From assembly GCA_015178975.1 (NCBI GenBank), contig WHVD01000175.1:62001-126000 (forward strand): DNA of 64,000 bases, read 5' to 3'. The stretch's first letter is position 1. Each line of letters opens with the position of its first letter. Both the position numbers and the translations under genes were made by a program. Of the stretch, positions 12,091 to 23,884 are shown piece by piece. The notes under the pieces are model-generated. The model had not been told where the DNA came from. It did no database searches and worked only from the letters and a program-made list of their open reading frames with translations. This stretch comes from Hysterangium stoloniferum. Its lineage: Eukaryota > Basidiomycota > Agaricomycetes > Hysterangiales > Hysterangiaceae.

Positions 12091-13600
12091 TTTGCCACTG
12101 GTTAAAGATAATACTCTAATCTGTGATCCCGATTGACTTGTATGGCTGACAACTCTTTCCCATTTCTGTACATCTCTGAAGCCATTTTATCAGTTATTGG
12201 TAAGGTGCACAGAAAGTATTATTCCTACTATACTTTTTTGGACGACTGACATGATTCTAGTAATACAATTTTACAAATAAAAACCAAGTCTAAATAAGTA
12301 TTTTGTCATATCATCGAGGCTGCATGAATGTGAATGAAGCGACTTTGGAAAGTGATCGACAGAAAAGCAAGAAAACGAAGAGCACAGCGTAAAATGTAGA
12401 CCAAGTGGACACAACAACAGTAATTAGCGTGACTCTAGTGAGGATATAGATTAACAACTTCCAACTCATAAATTGCTCAATGAGGATCCAACAAATTCCG
12501 GGAAAACTTCCGCAAAAGATGGAAGTGTTACTTTTGGTGGCTCGTAGACAGCCTGAGGTCGTGTCTGATGGCTGATGAAGGGCAAGCTCCGCTGGAGAGG
12601 CTGGGAGCCCGATGCTGCGCCAAAATCATGGTGGAAAACATCATGTACATGATATGGATGGCGAGCGAGAGGGTCCGCTCTCGAGGTCATTGCGTGAGAC
12701 GATGAGGCGGTAAGGTTGGTTTGGGGGGGATGAGATGAGGAGGATGTTGGTGGCTCGTGGACAGCACGAGGTCGTGTCTGATGGCTGGTGAAGGGCAAGC
12801 TCTGCTGGAGAGGCTGGGAGCCCGATGCTGCACCACCATCATGGTGGAAAACGTCACGTACATGATAGGAATGGTGAGCGAGAGGGTCCGCACTCGAGGT
12901 CGTTGGGTGAGACGAGGCAGTAGGGTTGGTTTGGGGGGGATGAGATGAAGAGGATGTTGGTGGCTCGTGGACAGCACGAAGTCATGTCTGATGGCTGGTG
13001 AAGGGCAAGCTCCGCTGGAGAGGCTGGGAGCCCGATGCTGCGCCAAAATCATGGTGGAAAATGTCACGTACATGATACGGATGGCGAGCGAGATGGTCCA
13101 CTCTCGAGGTCGCTGCGTGAGACGACGAGGGGGTAGGGTTGGTTTGGGGGGGATGAAATGAGGACGCGGGTGTCGCATCATCTAGTGAATTATCCAATGA
13201 CAAAAAGAAAAACACTTTATGAAGAGTAAAATACATACCTTGGGGATGCAAATGAATCCCTAATGGGCTGAGAGCAGGCGCAGATTCGTGCGACACCGTT
13301 GGGGGATAATAGGAGCCAGAGTACGGCCTTCGAGATGGATAACAGGACGCTGGCGATCCAGGAGACCTCTCATAGTCTAATGGGGGGTTAGGATGGAACA
13401 TTTTACCTTCCGAGTCCAAACACATATCGCGTGGGTCCAAAGTGGGAGCAGCCATATGCCCCACTGTGTTACTATTGTGAAGGAATGCAGAGCGCAGCCA
13501 AGATAGATTGGGCTGTGCCTGAAACAGCAAGGATGGGGATGGTGTGGGAGTAGGAGGACTGTGATCTAGTTTACAGGTCATTATAGAGGATGAAACCAAT
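12090..13600 (-). repeat. Inner inverted duplication, left copy
   Basis: The 3' half of the zinc-cluster gene plus its downstream flank matches 20150-21420 in inverted orientation. The match includes non-coding 3' sequence (GTCGTCCAAAAAAGTATAG on the right, its complement near 12240 on the left). The centre of this pair differs from that of the outer arms, so it is a separate event. Confidence 0.8.
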
Positions 13601-14751
13601 AAGCAGCATACAACGCACCCTGTGAACTGCTGTTGTGTGAATCAGCGTCGAGAGCGCATACAGCTGTGTGATTATGTGGTCTCCGACGCGAATAGGGCGA
13701 TGGCGATAGAGGGGACTCTGGAGGCGATGACGGCGACGCGGGTGTAGCTCTGTCTAGTGGTCGAGTTCAGCGATGAGTGTTATACATTAAATAGCACAGC
13801 ACAAACGTTACCTTGTAAAGATGAGCTCGTCGACGCTGCGGCTGGACTCTCCTGATAGTGATGGTGAGTGTCACCAGACGACTCCGCACATGACATGCAT
13901 CCGGGATCCGTGCCCCCACAAGTCCTACACCACTCGACGCACCGAATCTCCCACATCACACAACTCCTGCAAGGCCAGCTGTGAAAAAGAATAAAGTCTG
14001 AATATGCCAACAAAGCAAACTGAATGCAAAAACGCACTCAACGTCGCACTGGACCTTGTTCGCACGACAACTAGCACAGGCCCGTTTCACCTTCGAGTTC
14101 CGCCCCGTCCCCCTGCGTGCGTTGTCTATACACTCGGTCCCGAAATCGACGCAATGCTGACACGGCCGTGCACTCTCGCACTTGATATTCCACTGGCGAC
14201 AGGACGCACATCGTCGTTTTGGTCTGGGTGCTAGGGGAAACACACATCGAGTGCCGTGCGTTGAGCAGCAGGAGCAGGGCAATTCGCCATTGCAAACAGT
14301 ACCGTCGTTTTTGCATGAGTCGCAGGTTTTTTCATACGGCTTTGGAGGAGGTTGGGAGGGGGAAGAGGGATGCGGGGGGATAGCGGGTTGGCGGGGCGGG
14401 GCTACGACATGCTTTGGCTTGACCCTATGGGGGGCGCCAGGGAGACAAGGAACGAACGGGAGGCATTTTATGCCATTTTTTGTGCAAGGGGAACAAGGCG
14501 AGTTGCCGTCACAGCTGTGTACATGTGGGTGAGTATGGACGGAGTATGAAAGGTCGGCGAGTCTCGGATAGAACTAACACTGGTTTCCTTTGCCGACATT
14601 CCTCACACCCATCTGTGCATGTTTGGGCCCTTCCCTTGTTTTTGCAACAGCTGCAGGGCCTCTCTTCGTCGCACCGTCTCCTTGCATGGCGACAGTGAGT
14701 GCAGGCCCGTGATGCGCGGTGATAAGGGTTGAGAGCGGCACATGCATCCAT
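12466..14751 (-). CDS. Protein with at least four tandem Zn(II)2Cys6 clusters
   Basis: Probable DNA-binding regulator. Exons read by hand (minus): 14579-14751, 14043-14514, 13812-13978, 13619-13753, 13239-13565, 12466-13181, with introns of 53-64 nt. Zinc clusters in order: CTHCRHARRRC...CSCC (last spacing 8); CEEC...CSPCTKNGIKC, split by the first intron; CDSCKNDGTVC...CSCC; CASCRQWNIKC...CQHC. The last three keep the classical 2-6-5-2-6 spacing. A fifth (CASCRANKVQC, then CRSCVMWEIRC) spans the second intron, but no GT-AG junction I tried keeps its frame, so a small indel or unusual splice is possible. The C-terminal half is Ser/Pro-rich and has three tandem ~70-residue repeats (key text LPFTSHQTRPQAV, FHHDFGAASGSQPL). 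About 660 residues. No fungal-specific transcription factor middle domain seen. Start: ATG at 14751, preceded by TCA. Confidence 0.7.
12540..13160 (-). repeat. Three tandem ~210-bp coding repeats in the zinc-cluster gene
   Basis: Three near-identical in-frame units in the last exon, each carrying SSSHPPQTN, HHDFGAASGSQPLQ and LPFTSHQTRP. The truncated copy at 20150-21108 has only one unit, so the expansion is either recent or was lost there. Confidence 0.85.
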
Positions 14752-15535
14752 TGATGGAGTGTGAAGAAAGGGACAAAGTTAGAGGTTGGGGGATTATAAA
14801 CCTAGGGGAGAGATAGAGAGAGGAGCAGGATAGAGGGTGATGAAAAGGAGAATGTATATACCACTGCTTGCGAGATTTCGATCCATAAATGCCTTGCGCC
14901 ATGTTGTTTCGCTGACCAGTGGGCCCAATTAAAATCTGGTTTCCAGCCGTAACTTCTTCAAATCTGGACGCCTCTATCTGTATATCGCTTCCACCACGCT
15001 TCCATGCATGCACACTCAACACATGCTAGTCTCCTCATTTTGCCATTCTTTTTTTTCGTTGGTTCAGTTCTTTTCTCTTTTGGTCCCAGATTTGACGTCC
15101 TGCCATTTCAAGGCTCATATGCATGCCTCTTACAAAGGGTCTCATCGCCAGATCTCTGTGATTTTCTTCTGATAACCTTCTTTCGGGCCTGGTTCATACG
15201 CCTTTTGAGTTTGTCCGACGGTCTTTGTCTTGACGCACCACGGTATCCTCGGATGTTGCAAGGGATCACATTGCACCGGGGATCACATCGCTAACATGTA
15301 CCATGTACCCTAGCTCAATAGAAGAACACTCAATATTTTGCCGATGTAAAACGGTGACGTATTGAATTTTGAGGCCTGGTAGAGTTTGAGGGCTTGAAAA
15401 CTCACCTGTGCAAAGGGGGCGGTTAGCAGACTAATTTTGAGTCAACCTTTTCGCCAAAGTGCCGAATATCTGAAGTAGCTCAATCAGAATTCAATTTGGT
15501 TACAGAGTCATTCTCTTGCATCAAAAATCACAGCA
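14752..15535. other. Upstream of zinc-cluster gene; no other gene recognised
   Basis: Contains the presumed promoter of the minus-strand gene ending at 12466. Short ORFs on both strands show no known domain. Confidence 0.4.
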
Positions 15536-15760
15536 GAATATTTTCATCGACGAGCAATCCTCGGAGATATGGGTTTCTCCACACACCTGTGGTCAACCAA
15601 TCTCTCGTCATCCACCGCTTTAGAAAACGTCGGTACGATTCACTGGATGGCTCCTGAACTTCTTTACCCATCCAATAGTCTACCGAAGTTTGCGCCAGCA
15701 AGTGATTATGGGCTTTCGCAATGACCATGCTGGAAACCTTCACGGATTAGGTACCCTACT
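15536..15760 (+). pseudogene. Protein kinase fragment (activation segment only)
   Basis: The plus strand reads ILGDMGFSTH (position of the DFG motif), then ENVGTIHWMAPELLYP (the APE motif and its surroundings), then PKFAPASDY. After a one-base frame change it continues WAFAMTMLETFT, the usual subdomain IX text. The pattern is that of tyrosine-kinase-like kinases common in Agaricomycetes. The catalytic loop, P-loop and C-lobe are absent, and a stop follows soon after. A dead fragment, probably left by duplication. Confidence 0.65.
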
Positions 15761-16385
15761 GTTGCCAATGGTGTTACGGGTTTAATGGATATTATTTCGC
15801 CAACCGGTCCTGTTGTGTTGTGATGGTGATCCAGATGCCGCCGACAAACCCACACCCACATTCATATCCAACGGCGATAACGATGATGGCAACCGTGTCT
15901 TTGACCTTGTCTTCGTACGTGTCCATCCATATCCTGGCCGTGTAATGGGATGTCATCTCAACGTCAATTTCCTGGCCTTCTTTTTCATATTCGCACTCCT
16001 GGGCCCACTCGTGAATATGTTCACGTTTAGCGACTGATATTGATCTGTCTATATTGACGCTCGTCCAGCAACTATGACCCACACCACTCGCACTCGCACT
16101 CATACTCACCCTCGCTTTTCTTCCCCCGGGGACATGACGTTTCTCCCTCGTCCTGGTCCTTTTGGAAAATATTAATATAGTGTAATATACGTCATGTGTA
16201 AAGTATGGAGTGGATTGAACAAAGATTGAGTGAGATATTTGTGTGGATGGAAAGTAGGTCTGTCCAATGTGGGTCCATGAGAGTATTATCTAGTAATGAA
16301 AGACAAGTCAGGAATATAATAAATCCCCCAATATTTAAACCGTTTAATCATTAAGGGAGGATGGGTCGTCCCCGTTTGGCAAGCT
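15761..16385. other. No gene recognised
   Basis: A 105-aa minus-strand ORF (15792-16109) has no family I recognise. Nothing else is supported here. Confidence 0.35.
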
Positions 16386-17540
16386 TTAGCTTCGTGAACA
16401 GTTGCCAGAGTCCTCGTACTCCTCCGCTTCTGGTACTGTTTCCAATTCCCCCAACTCTAAACGCGTGTCCTCACTACAAGTCAGTTTTTTTCTCCGGTCG
16501 AGCCATCCGTTATTTGGAGGTTCACATATCACTTGTTCCAAATCAGCTGCATCAAGCTGTGTCAGCTCACCGAAGGCGGATCCCAGTCGTGATCTCATCT
16601 GGATCGTGGTAATTCGGATGTTCGATTCCGTTGTCGGCATACTAGGGTGAACGTCATGGAACGCATCCCGAATGCTGAGGATGAGCCTTGAACAGTTCAT
16701 CGATAAGACCGCTATAATGAGACTGTGAGGTGTCAGTCCGCGCAACAACGGGTCTCGATAATATGTACCTACTTTGAATTTCAAGCAGCCAAATAGGTGC
16801 TTGGAAAAAAACCACCGATGACCGCAAACAAAATGGCGACTGAAGAAATCGGGGTAAATGACGCGTAGTAGACGAGCCTGGGTTACCTACACTAAGAGCA
16901 ACTGTTCAATCTGTAAGTTGATGGGAAGCTGCAATAATCAGATAAACAGACATACAAAAAAAAATATTATGCCGTTGCGGGCAATATGAGCCATCAATGG
17001 TGTTCGACGCGAAAGTTGTCCAAAGCGAATGATTTGCCATACTGTCATGCAGAAGAATACTACCTAGAGATAGTTCAGCGATGGGCATTGATATACAAAT
17101 TAAACGCAGAATTACTGACTTCTAGCACTAATGTAAGATAAAATATACTCCCATAAAGTGCAGGTAGACGGGGAGTTTTATCGTTGCAGCCGGTGAGGTA
17201 TGACTCTGATGAACGCATGATCTTCAGAAGTAAAATCAGGCGATACTATACTAAATATCATACCGTCGGACGGCTCTGGACTAGATGTCCAGACTGCCTG
17301 ACATTCCGTGGTAAGATAGGTGAATACAAGATTCAAAGCACCCGAACTCACTCTGAGGCTAATCCCATCGACGACAATGCCGTGAACAGTGGTGCCTATG
17401 ATGAGTACGACCAACAGAATAGAGACTTTACGACTGCGTTGGTAGAGTGCCCATATTCGAAGAGCCATGGCGGATTCGAAGACCGTCATGAGGAGAACCT
17501 GTAGGGTTTGGACAAATGCGAGTAGCCAGAGACAGCTTAT
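16386..17540 (-). CDS. Probable integral membrane protein, DUF6533-like
   Basis: Two exonic stretches look like a basidiomycete seven-helix family. 17178-17489 reads ESAMALRIWALYQRSRKVSI and then the hydrophobic helix LLVVLIIGTTVHGIVV. 16386-16720 reads SLIIAVLSMNCSRLILSIR followed by a polar, acidic tail. A third piece at about 16970-17070 (ILLHDSMANHSLWTTFASNT) fits the sixth helix region. Introns are needed between them; one plausible acceptor is ACACCTCACAG just before SLIIAV. The N-terminal helices upstream of 17540 were not found in a clean frame, so the gene may be truncated. Family assignment is by pattern only. Confidence 0.45.
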
Positions 17541-17559
17541 AAAATCAGAGGTAAAACAA

Positions 17560-18975
17560 CATTTAGAGGGCCACGGTGGTAGGACCTAGCCCTGATGTGA
17601 AAAATGGGTAAGTCACCATTTCAGAGCTAAATCGTTCATGACAGCTTACTGTTGGATATATCATCATTGTTAAATCCTATTATAATTACACCAGAGTCGG
17701 TGAAGTTACATGCAGTCAAAATGATAAATTATTACTCATTATCCGCATCCTAATAAAATCGTTAGTGCAAACCTTGATCACTCACAACGGAACATACCCT
17801 AGCGTTATTGGCATCAACCTTGAAAATGATTGAAAGTGTTATGCGGCGCATAAACAACTTTGAGGAATTAAAAAACAGCATTACCACCTATTCAGCCAGA
17901 ACAGCACTTTAATTAACATTATATGGGGTCGAGACTTCCAAATGTACTCGATCTACAACCAAGGTCAAATGACAACGTCCTTATTCCTTGGGACATAAGT
18001 ATCATACCTCTTGATCAAGAGTGATGACTGCAATCTCGTTTGTAGTAAGAAGTTTGTTACACACAACAAACAGGACATACAGATATCATATATGAGGAGA
18101 CATAAAGAAAATACTGCAATCTCTGTACTGTAACCTGTGCACTGGTACTTGCGATTAAAGCAGCAGTTGCTGTGTCTCTGATCATCTAGCGAAGCTGCAC
18201 TGGGTTGGGGACGGAAAGACCTACACCTCATCGAATTGCAGATTTATATGGCCCGATTTCAATCTGTGGTCCTGCGTTTGTGTGTTTCCTGTTAATTTGA
18301 CCATCGCCTAGAATTATTAAAACAGCTGCCCTCGGCGCTTGGTGGCAAGCGTTTGCAATGGAGTACTTAGCCAATAATTGGCATTTTGGGCCAGGTCTGG
18401 ACAACCAAGGGATGTACCCGCCTTCTCAAGGGACTCATATGAGAGGTGTATATTCGTTTAGGAAGAGACCTGGTTTGTTTAATTCTAATTATATCAATTC
18501 ATATTGAGCTGAAAGATGAAACCCGTCTATTACTTATGCTTATATACGTCACAAAAATCTGATGAACCTGATTAGCGACAGGAGGGCTGAAGAACCCTGA
18601 TCCGACGCTTGACATAGGGACGTGGACCACTTTAAAATATAACGGACATGCCCTTACTCGATAGGAAGGTTGCTGGCAAGCAACTATAATGTATTCGATC
18701 CAGAAGAGGGAAAAATTAAGGAGTTTCTACAAGGCGGAGACGGAAACTGTGAGGGAGATCCGGGGATGAAGTCATGCATGACTCACTTTTCATTGATGTT
18801 CCCGCCATTTCATTTTCATGTAATTGACTCAAGCACAGGATACACAAGTTACCACTGTCGGATTGACAAAGTTTCACGACGTTGAAAATATTTAGTTTAT
18901 TCTTGATTATATTTACTATGGGAATCGTAAGTAAGATGGAATAGTTCAAATAAATAGTGACTCTGAACTTGGACC
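17560..18975. other. No gene recognised
   Basis: AT-rich sequence with only short ORFs; no domain, repeat family or RNA gene identified. Confidence 0.4.
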
Positions 18976-18980
18976 GAGCC

Positions 18981-19623
18981 TGTAAAGGGTATGCATATAT
19001 GCATAATTGGACTAAGGAATAATAGTTGGAATATAGTATTTTATTATTTATCTTTTATTCTCTTTCTTTACATTCTTTCTATATTTCGAGCATACCTTGA
19101 TTTTGTAGTTCGAAGCTTTGTGTATATGTATGGGCGCTCTCGGCGCCAAAACGATAGACACTTTTTACCTAGCAGACACCACCTCGTAACGACTCAGATG
19201 TCGAACAGCGAGAGATGTCAAGGGTAGTATCTCAGCTACCATAAGGGTAGCATTCTCTAGTCTACTACTAGCCTTTTGGACTCGAACCGCTAAGGTCGAG
19301 TTCCGCTTTCAAGACTTTGCGCTCGTCGACACTGTAGTCGACTTGCGCTACTATTACTCTATTCTAGATACTCAGTCCTTAGCTGAGTATCTTACTTATT
19401 TCTAGCTACTAGTAGTACCGTAAAAGGTCAACTCATTACTTTACCGTTCTAAGCTGTCACGAGCAACTATACAGTTGCTCTTGAGGCGTGCAGTGCGTTC
19501 TTATACTAGTACTAACAGTCTAGTAGTCTATAGTATTGTACTGACAGTCAATACTCTCTAATAGTAGTTGAATAAACACTATTCTTCGTATATTGAGCGG
19601 TCAGAATCTAACGACTCTTCACA
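18981..19623 (-). mobile_element. Solo LTR (643 bp) with 5-bp target duplication
   Basis: Same family and orientation as 2782-3255. Plus-strand ends are TGTAAAGGGTATGC and GACTCTTCACA. It is flanked by GAGCC at 18976-18980 and 19624-19628. Shared internal landmarks include GTTCGAAGC, TTGTGTATA and GGTCAGAA near the end. It is longer than the other copy because of an extra region with many short repeats (ACTCAGTCC, TACTAGT). No coding region. Confidence 0.85.
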
Positions 19624-20149
19624 GAGCCCATGTGGTTTCGATCGCGGTTTAGCGACAGATACATTAACTGAACGATTTCAAGGCTCCACTAACCAGATTT
19701 TGGGAGTTGCGGCACATTCACGAGATGGATCAACATTGGGCTAGGATTAAACGTGAGGATGCAAATACGTAATGATCTAGATATACATAATGTATCTGAC
19801 CTGCATCTCGGTACGAATTTCCAAAAATAAAATATTAGAGATTGCAGTTCCGAAGGCAGTTCCAGGAATTAAACGAGAGGCTACAGCCCTTGGACGCTGT
19901 CCTTCTACCTCCTTTTCGACAAGATATTCTATTCGATATTTTCAAATTAATATCAACAAATGATGTTATAATATTAAAGGGAAATGATTTGCTACGAAAA
20001 AATCACGCAAAGATTGATAAATATTGGTTTTAGACATTTGAGACACTTCATATGAGTGATTTGTCGGGCTCGGCTCGCGCGGCCTGAAACCCCAGGCTTT
20101 GGCCCGGCTTCACCAGGAAGCATCATCGAAGGGCTTGCTGCGGCTCAAG

Positions 20150-21108
20150 ACCAGGCTTTACTGCTATTTATTAGTTTCATTCTCTATAATGACCTACAAA
20201 CCAGGTCACAACCCTCCTACTCCCACACTGTCCCCATCCCCGGTGTTCTCGATACAGCCCTCTCTATCTCAGCTGCACTCTACTTCCCTTTGTGATCGCA
20301 ATACAATATTGAATATGGCTGCTCCCACTTTGGACCCACATGGTATGGGTTTGTACTCGGAAGGTAAGATATTCCATGTTTACTATACTCTATTGTTGCC
20401 AACCCCCCATTAGACCATGAGGAGTCTCCTAGGACACCAATGTCACCATTGTCACCTCATTCTCTTCAATTACCCACAACCGCCTCGCTTTATCATACAA
20501 TGCCAGGTCCTTTCGAGCCACGCTCCTACTCCGAGGTATGTTGTGCTTAGCTGACTACTCTTTTCTCTCATCGCTGAGATGCCAATTAGGCGACGCACAG
20601 CGTCTTGTGTCGCTGCCATCCTGTTATCCATCTCAAATGCGGCACTCTGGCTTGTATGATCCTCCAATGGAGTCAGATGAATCTGCACCTATTATCAGCC
20701 CATTAAGGATGCATTCGCATCCCCAAGGTGTGTATTCTACTGTTCAAGAAAGTCTTTTTCTTTTTGTCATTGAATAATTCCCTAGATGAAGCGTCAACCG
20801 TGTCCTCCTCCTTATCTCATCCCCCCCAAACCAACCCTACCGCCTTGTTGTCTCACTCCACGACCTCGAGTACGGACCCGCTCGCCCGCGATCCTTATTA
20901 TGGTGACACTTTCCACCATGACCTTGGCACAGCATTGGGCTCCCAGCCCCTCCAACAGAGCTTACCCTTCACCAGCCCTCTGACAAGACCTCAGGCTGTC
21001 GACGAGCCTCGAAAAGTAATGCTCCCGTCTTTTGCCAAAACTTTCCCGGAATTCGTTGGATCCTCATTGAGGGTTGGAGGTCATGTTATTTTGAATCCTC
21101 ACTAGAGA
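20150..21108 (+). pseudogene. Truncated copy of the zinc-cluster gene (C-terminal half only)
   Basis: Matches 12466-13600 in inverted orientation: HNPPTPTLSPSP, NMAAPTLDPHG, YSEG at an exon end, then PPQTNPTALLSHSTTS, DPLARDPYYGDTFHHD and KVMLPSFAKTFPEFVGSSL. Only one of the three 70-residue repeats is present and no zinc cluster lies upstream, so it lacks the DNA-binding part. One intron (GTAAGATATTCC...CCCCCATTAG) is longer here than in the full copy, where the equivalent 30 bases could be read through. Confidence 0.75.
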
Positions 21109-21420
21109 GCCGGGCTAATTGCTGTGGTAGTGTTCGCTTGGTCTACATTTTCCGCTGTGCTCTTTGTTTTCTTGCTTTCCTGTTGATCGCTTTCCAAAGT
21201 CGTTTTCATTAGCATTCAGGATGACATGACAAAATACTTATTTAGACTCGGTTTTTTATTTTTATAATTGTATGATTAGAATCACGTCAGTCGTCCAAAA
21301 AAGTATAGTAGGAACAATACTTTCCATACATTACTAATATTTCATTAGTTGGAAATACACTCTAATAACTAATAAAACTGCTTCAGAGATGTACAGAAAT
21401 GGAACAGGCATTGTCAGCCA
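20150..21420 (+). repeat. Inner inverted duplication, right copy
   Basis: Partner of 12090-13600. The similarity continues past the coding part through about 21330-21420. Confidence 0.75.
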
Positions 21421-21439
21421 TAGGGGATCATAGATTAGA

Positions 21440-22120
21440 GTGTTGGATTAGCAAGCACGATATAGTCTCGCTTCCGCTATATTCAGAGCCTAACCTAAAG
21501 TACTGAGCTGGGCAGGTACACACAATATAATATATACGCCTTTCCATTTAGTTACTTCCTGTTTTACCCTCTCCGAAATACGCAACATACGATCATAGAT
21601 AGAATGTCAATACCTTAGAAACTTAGTATCTATAGCTAGTGCACCTCAGCTGTTTAGCCCCGCTACTGCATGCAAACACTGAGGTGAGATTACTTTTACA
21701 CGTTTACTTAGATACAATACTTATCATGCATCCTAGATCACTTTCTGTTATCTAGGTAAATACTAGCTGTTTAGCCCTGCTACTGCGTGCAAACACTGAG
21801 ATCACTTTCTGTTATCTAGCTGTCTAGCGTCTATATTATTTCAACATAGAGTATTATCTTTAACCCATGGCAAATTGTTTCCATTTTCTCCTGTGGCTCT
21901 CACGCAATGCAGTGACGTCATATGGGCCCGGCGCTCACCCGCGTAGCTTACAGAGACCATATGACATCATGGTGACAGCTCCCTTTATGGGCACGGATAC
22001 TGTACATTAGCGCACATAGTTGGAACTCAGACGCTTTTACCCGTAATCACAGACACCCTTTTAGTATCCTCTAAGTCATGACTGGGGCATTGTCAAACTT
22101 CCCTTCACCAACCACAACCG
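21440..22120. repeat. Unclassified repeat with internal direct duplication
   Basis: A 30-odd-base sequence containing AGCTGTTTAGCCC and GCAAACACTGAG occurs twice (about 21649 and 21767), next to a second duplicated phrase GATCACTTTCTGTTATCTAG. This is LTR-like in composition, but ends were not established. At 21912-21972 it includes an isolated copy of the satellite palindrome. Confidence 0.4.
21912..21972 (+). repeat. Isolated satellite palindrome core
   Basis: CAGTGACGTCATATGGGCC on the left and GACCATATGACATCATGG on the right flank a GC-rich loop with CCCGCGTAGCTTACAG. It is the same core as in the three arrays but without the rest of the 375-bp unit. Confidence 0.7.
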
Positions 22121-22679
22121 CGTCACCTTAGCATGGCTGAGCTGGAAAGGGAAGCTTCGAGGGAATGATGAACAGCTCCCAAAGTGGAAACTCCCCGTGC
22201 CCGAGTAACCTTTGACCCGCCTCTAACATCCCTTTGATGACTCCCACCGGAATCTCGACAAGCCAAATGCCAATAAGGGTCGACCGTCTTTTTCGACTGC
22301 GTTCGTCGAAGGGATAGCATGTCCACAGGACCAGTGTCAGAAAAGGTTTCACTGCCATGGTGCCACACATCCCCCAAAAGCCCAGAGAATCAGAGAAAGG
22401 AAGCAGAAAGGTACAAAGATCACTGTTGCCGCAACTGCCCATGAATGTTGACACCCAGAAGCTCTCTCACTCGCCACTTCCACTCAACGGGATCATAAGC
22501 CTCCACAACAGGATCCTGCACCCTGCCCTGAAACGCCAAAGCAATCAGTCTCATCGACATTCCAGGCATTGTTCACGCCACCACCACATACCCCATTACA
22601 ACCGATCCACCCTGTTGTATTTCTTCCACGTTCAAGCTCGATCAGTTAGCTCACAAACAATACTGGGTCTGCAATTCCC

Positions 22680-23560
22680 CGACAAGGTTCGTGGACATAG
22701 ACATCGTCGCGGACTTTGAACGGACAAGTGTGGGTTTGGTGAGATTGAGAGAGTGGGAGAGTGGGACGACATTGTCTGATATGGAACCTATCAACAATGC
22801 GACGAGTGTGAGAAGAGACAGGTCATTGAATGTGGATGGGAAGGAAATGAAGTCAAAGTGGAAGACACCGAGGTTGATTTCGGAGGTTACAAGTAAGTCC
22901 GTCAAGTCAATAGGTGTTTTGTCCTCATGGTTTGGCTTTGATTGGGTCGACTAATACTTCGCTTCTTCTCTTCTTTTTGTTTACAGTACAACGAAAGACG
23001 GCACAACAATATTGTTTGACTACGACCCGGGTCCAAAAAGAAACAGAAAGGCCACAGCGCCAAAGGTGCCTGTCCAAGAACTGGAAATCAAACCTTTGTC
23101 TCTTTCTGGACCGCTGTGCTGCCTACTCTACCTTCCTGCTGTTTTGAATCTACTTCTACACCTTTTCCTTTCGTCTCCTCCGTCAGACCCAGTATTTGTG
23201 CCTTGTTGGCCAAGAGCCTCATGAGCTGGTTTTGACTGCACATAGTAAGCGGGACCCGTACTCTCTCTTCATTCCAGTGACGAACAGGCCACAACGACAG
23301 TCCGGTGTGCACCAATCAATGGCTCGATGAGTGGGAAAAGGGCATCTGTGACCAAAGAAAATTGTGGTGAGAAAGCTGTTGAGAAGATGCATTCTACGGG
23401 AAAGACATTGAGTTTGATGGCTATGCCTATAAGCAGGTGGATAGAATCGATTGATGCCTTCTTTTTCATCCTTGGCTTTAATTAGGTAGACTAACGCATT
23501 GCTTCACTTTGTCCTCTTTACAGGATGACCAAAGAGCACATGAATAGTCTTTTGGTTAGA
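22680..23560 (+). CDS. Unrecognised multi-exon ORF region
   Basis: Coding-like stretches: from about 22684 (FVDIDIVADFERTSVG, then GKEMKSKWKTPRLISE), an intron ending CTTTTTGTTTACAG near 22986, then KDGTTILFDYDPGPKRNRK and PVQELEIKPLSLSG. A later piece reads KRDPYSLFIPVTNRP near 23255. Good splice acceptors occur (TTTACAG at 22986 and 23522), but a complete frame could not be assembled and no domain is recognised. It lies immediately before satellite array 2. Confidence 0.25.
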
Positions 23561-23884
23561 GTTGAGGTCAGGAATAAAGAAAAGGGACGGAGAACATGAA
23601 AGATTTTTACAAGAACATAAATTCAACCTGTTATCCCCATCTCCAATTCCCGCTGTACTGACCACTATACCTTTTTGGGGGTCTAATGCCACCCCTGGGC
23701 CATTGCCTCCCATCCTATTCTCCCTCGATCGCTGGACCCAGATGAAGCTCGCCGTCCCTTGCCTAAGATTACAGAGCTACGCCATCAACTTGCAGGAAGC
23801 CTTCATCAACGCTTGGAATCAGACACACCGAGAATGTTACAGATTTCAAAAACGCAGAGTCATGATCACGGAACATGAGGAATC

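Noticed and set aside
12757..13161. Two similar plus-strand ORFs (63-64 aa)
   Set aside because: They are antisense readings of the tandem coding repeats of the zinc-cluster gene.
15792..16109. 105-aa minus-strand ORF beginning MSMSASASG
   Set aside because: Composition is unremarkable and no family or splice context supports it.
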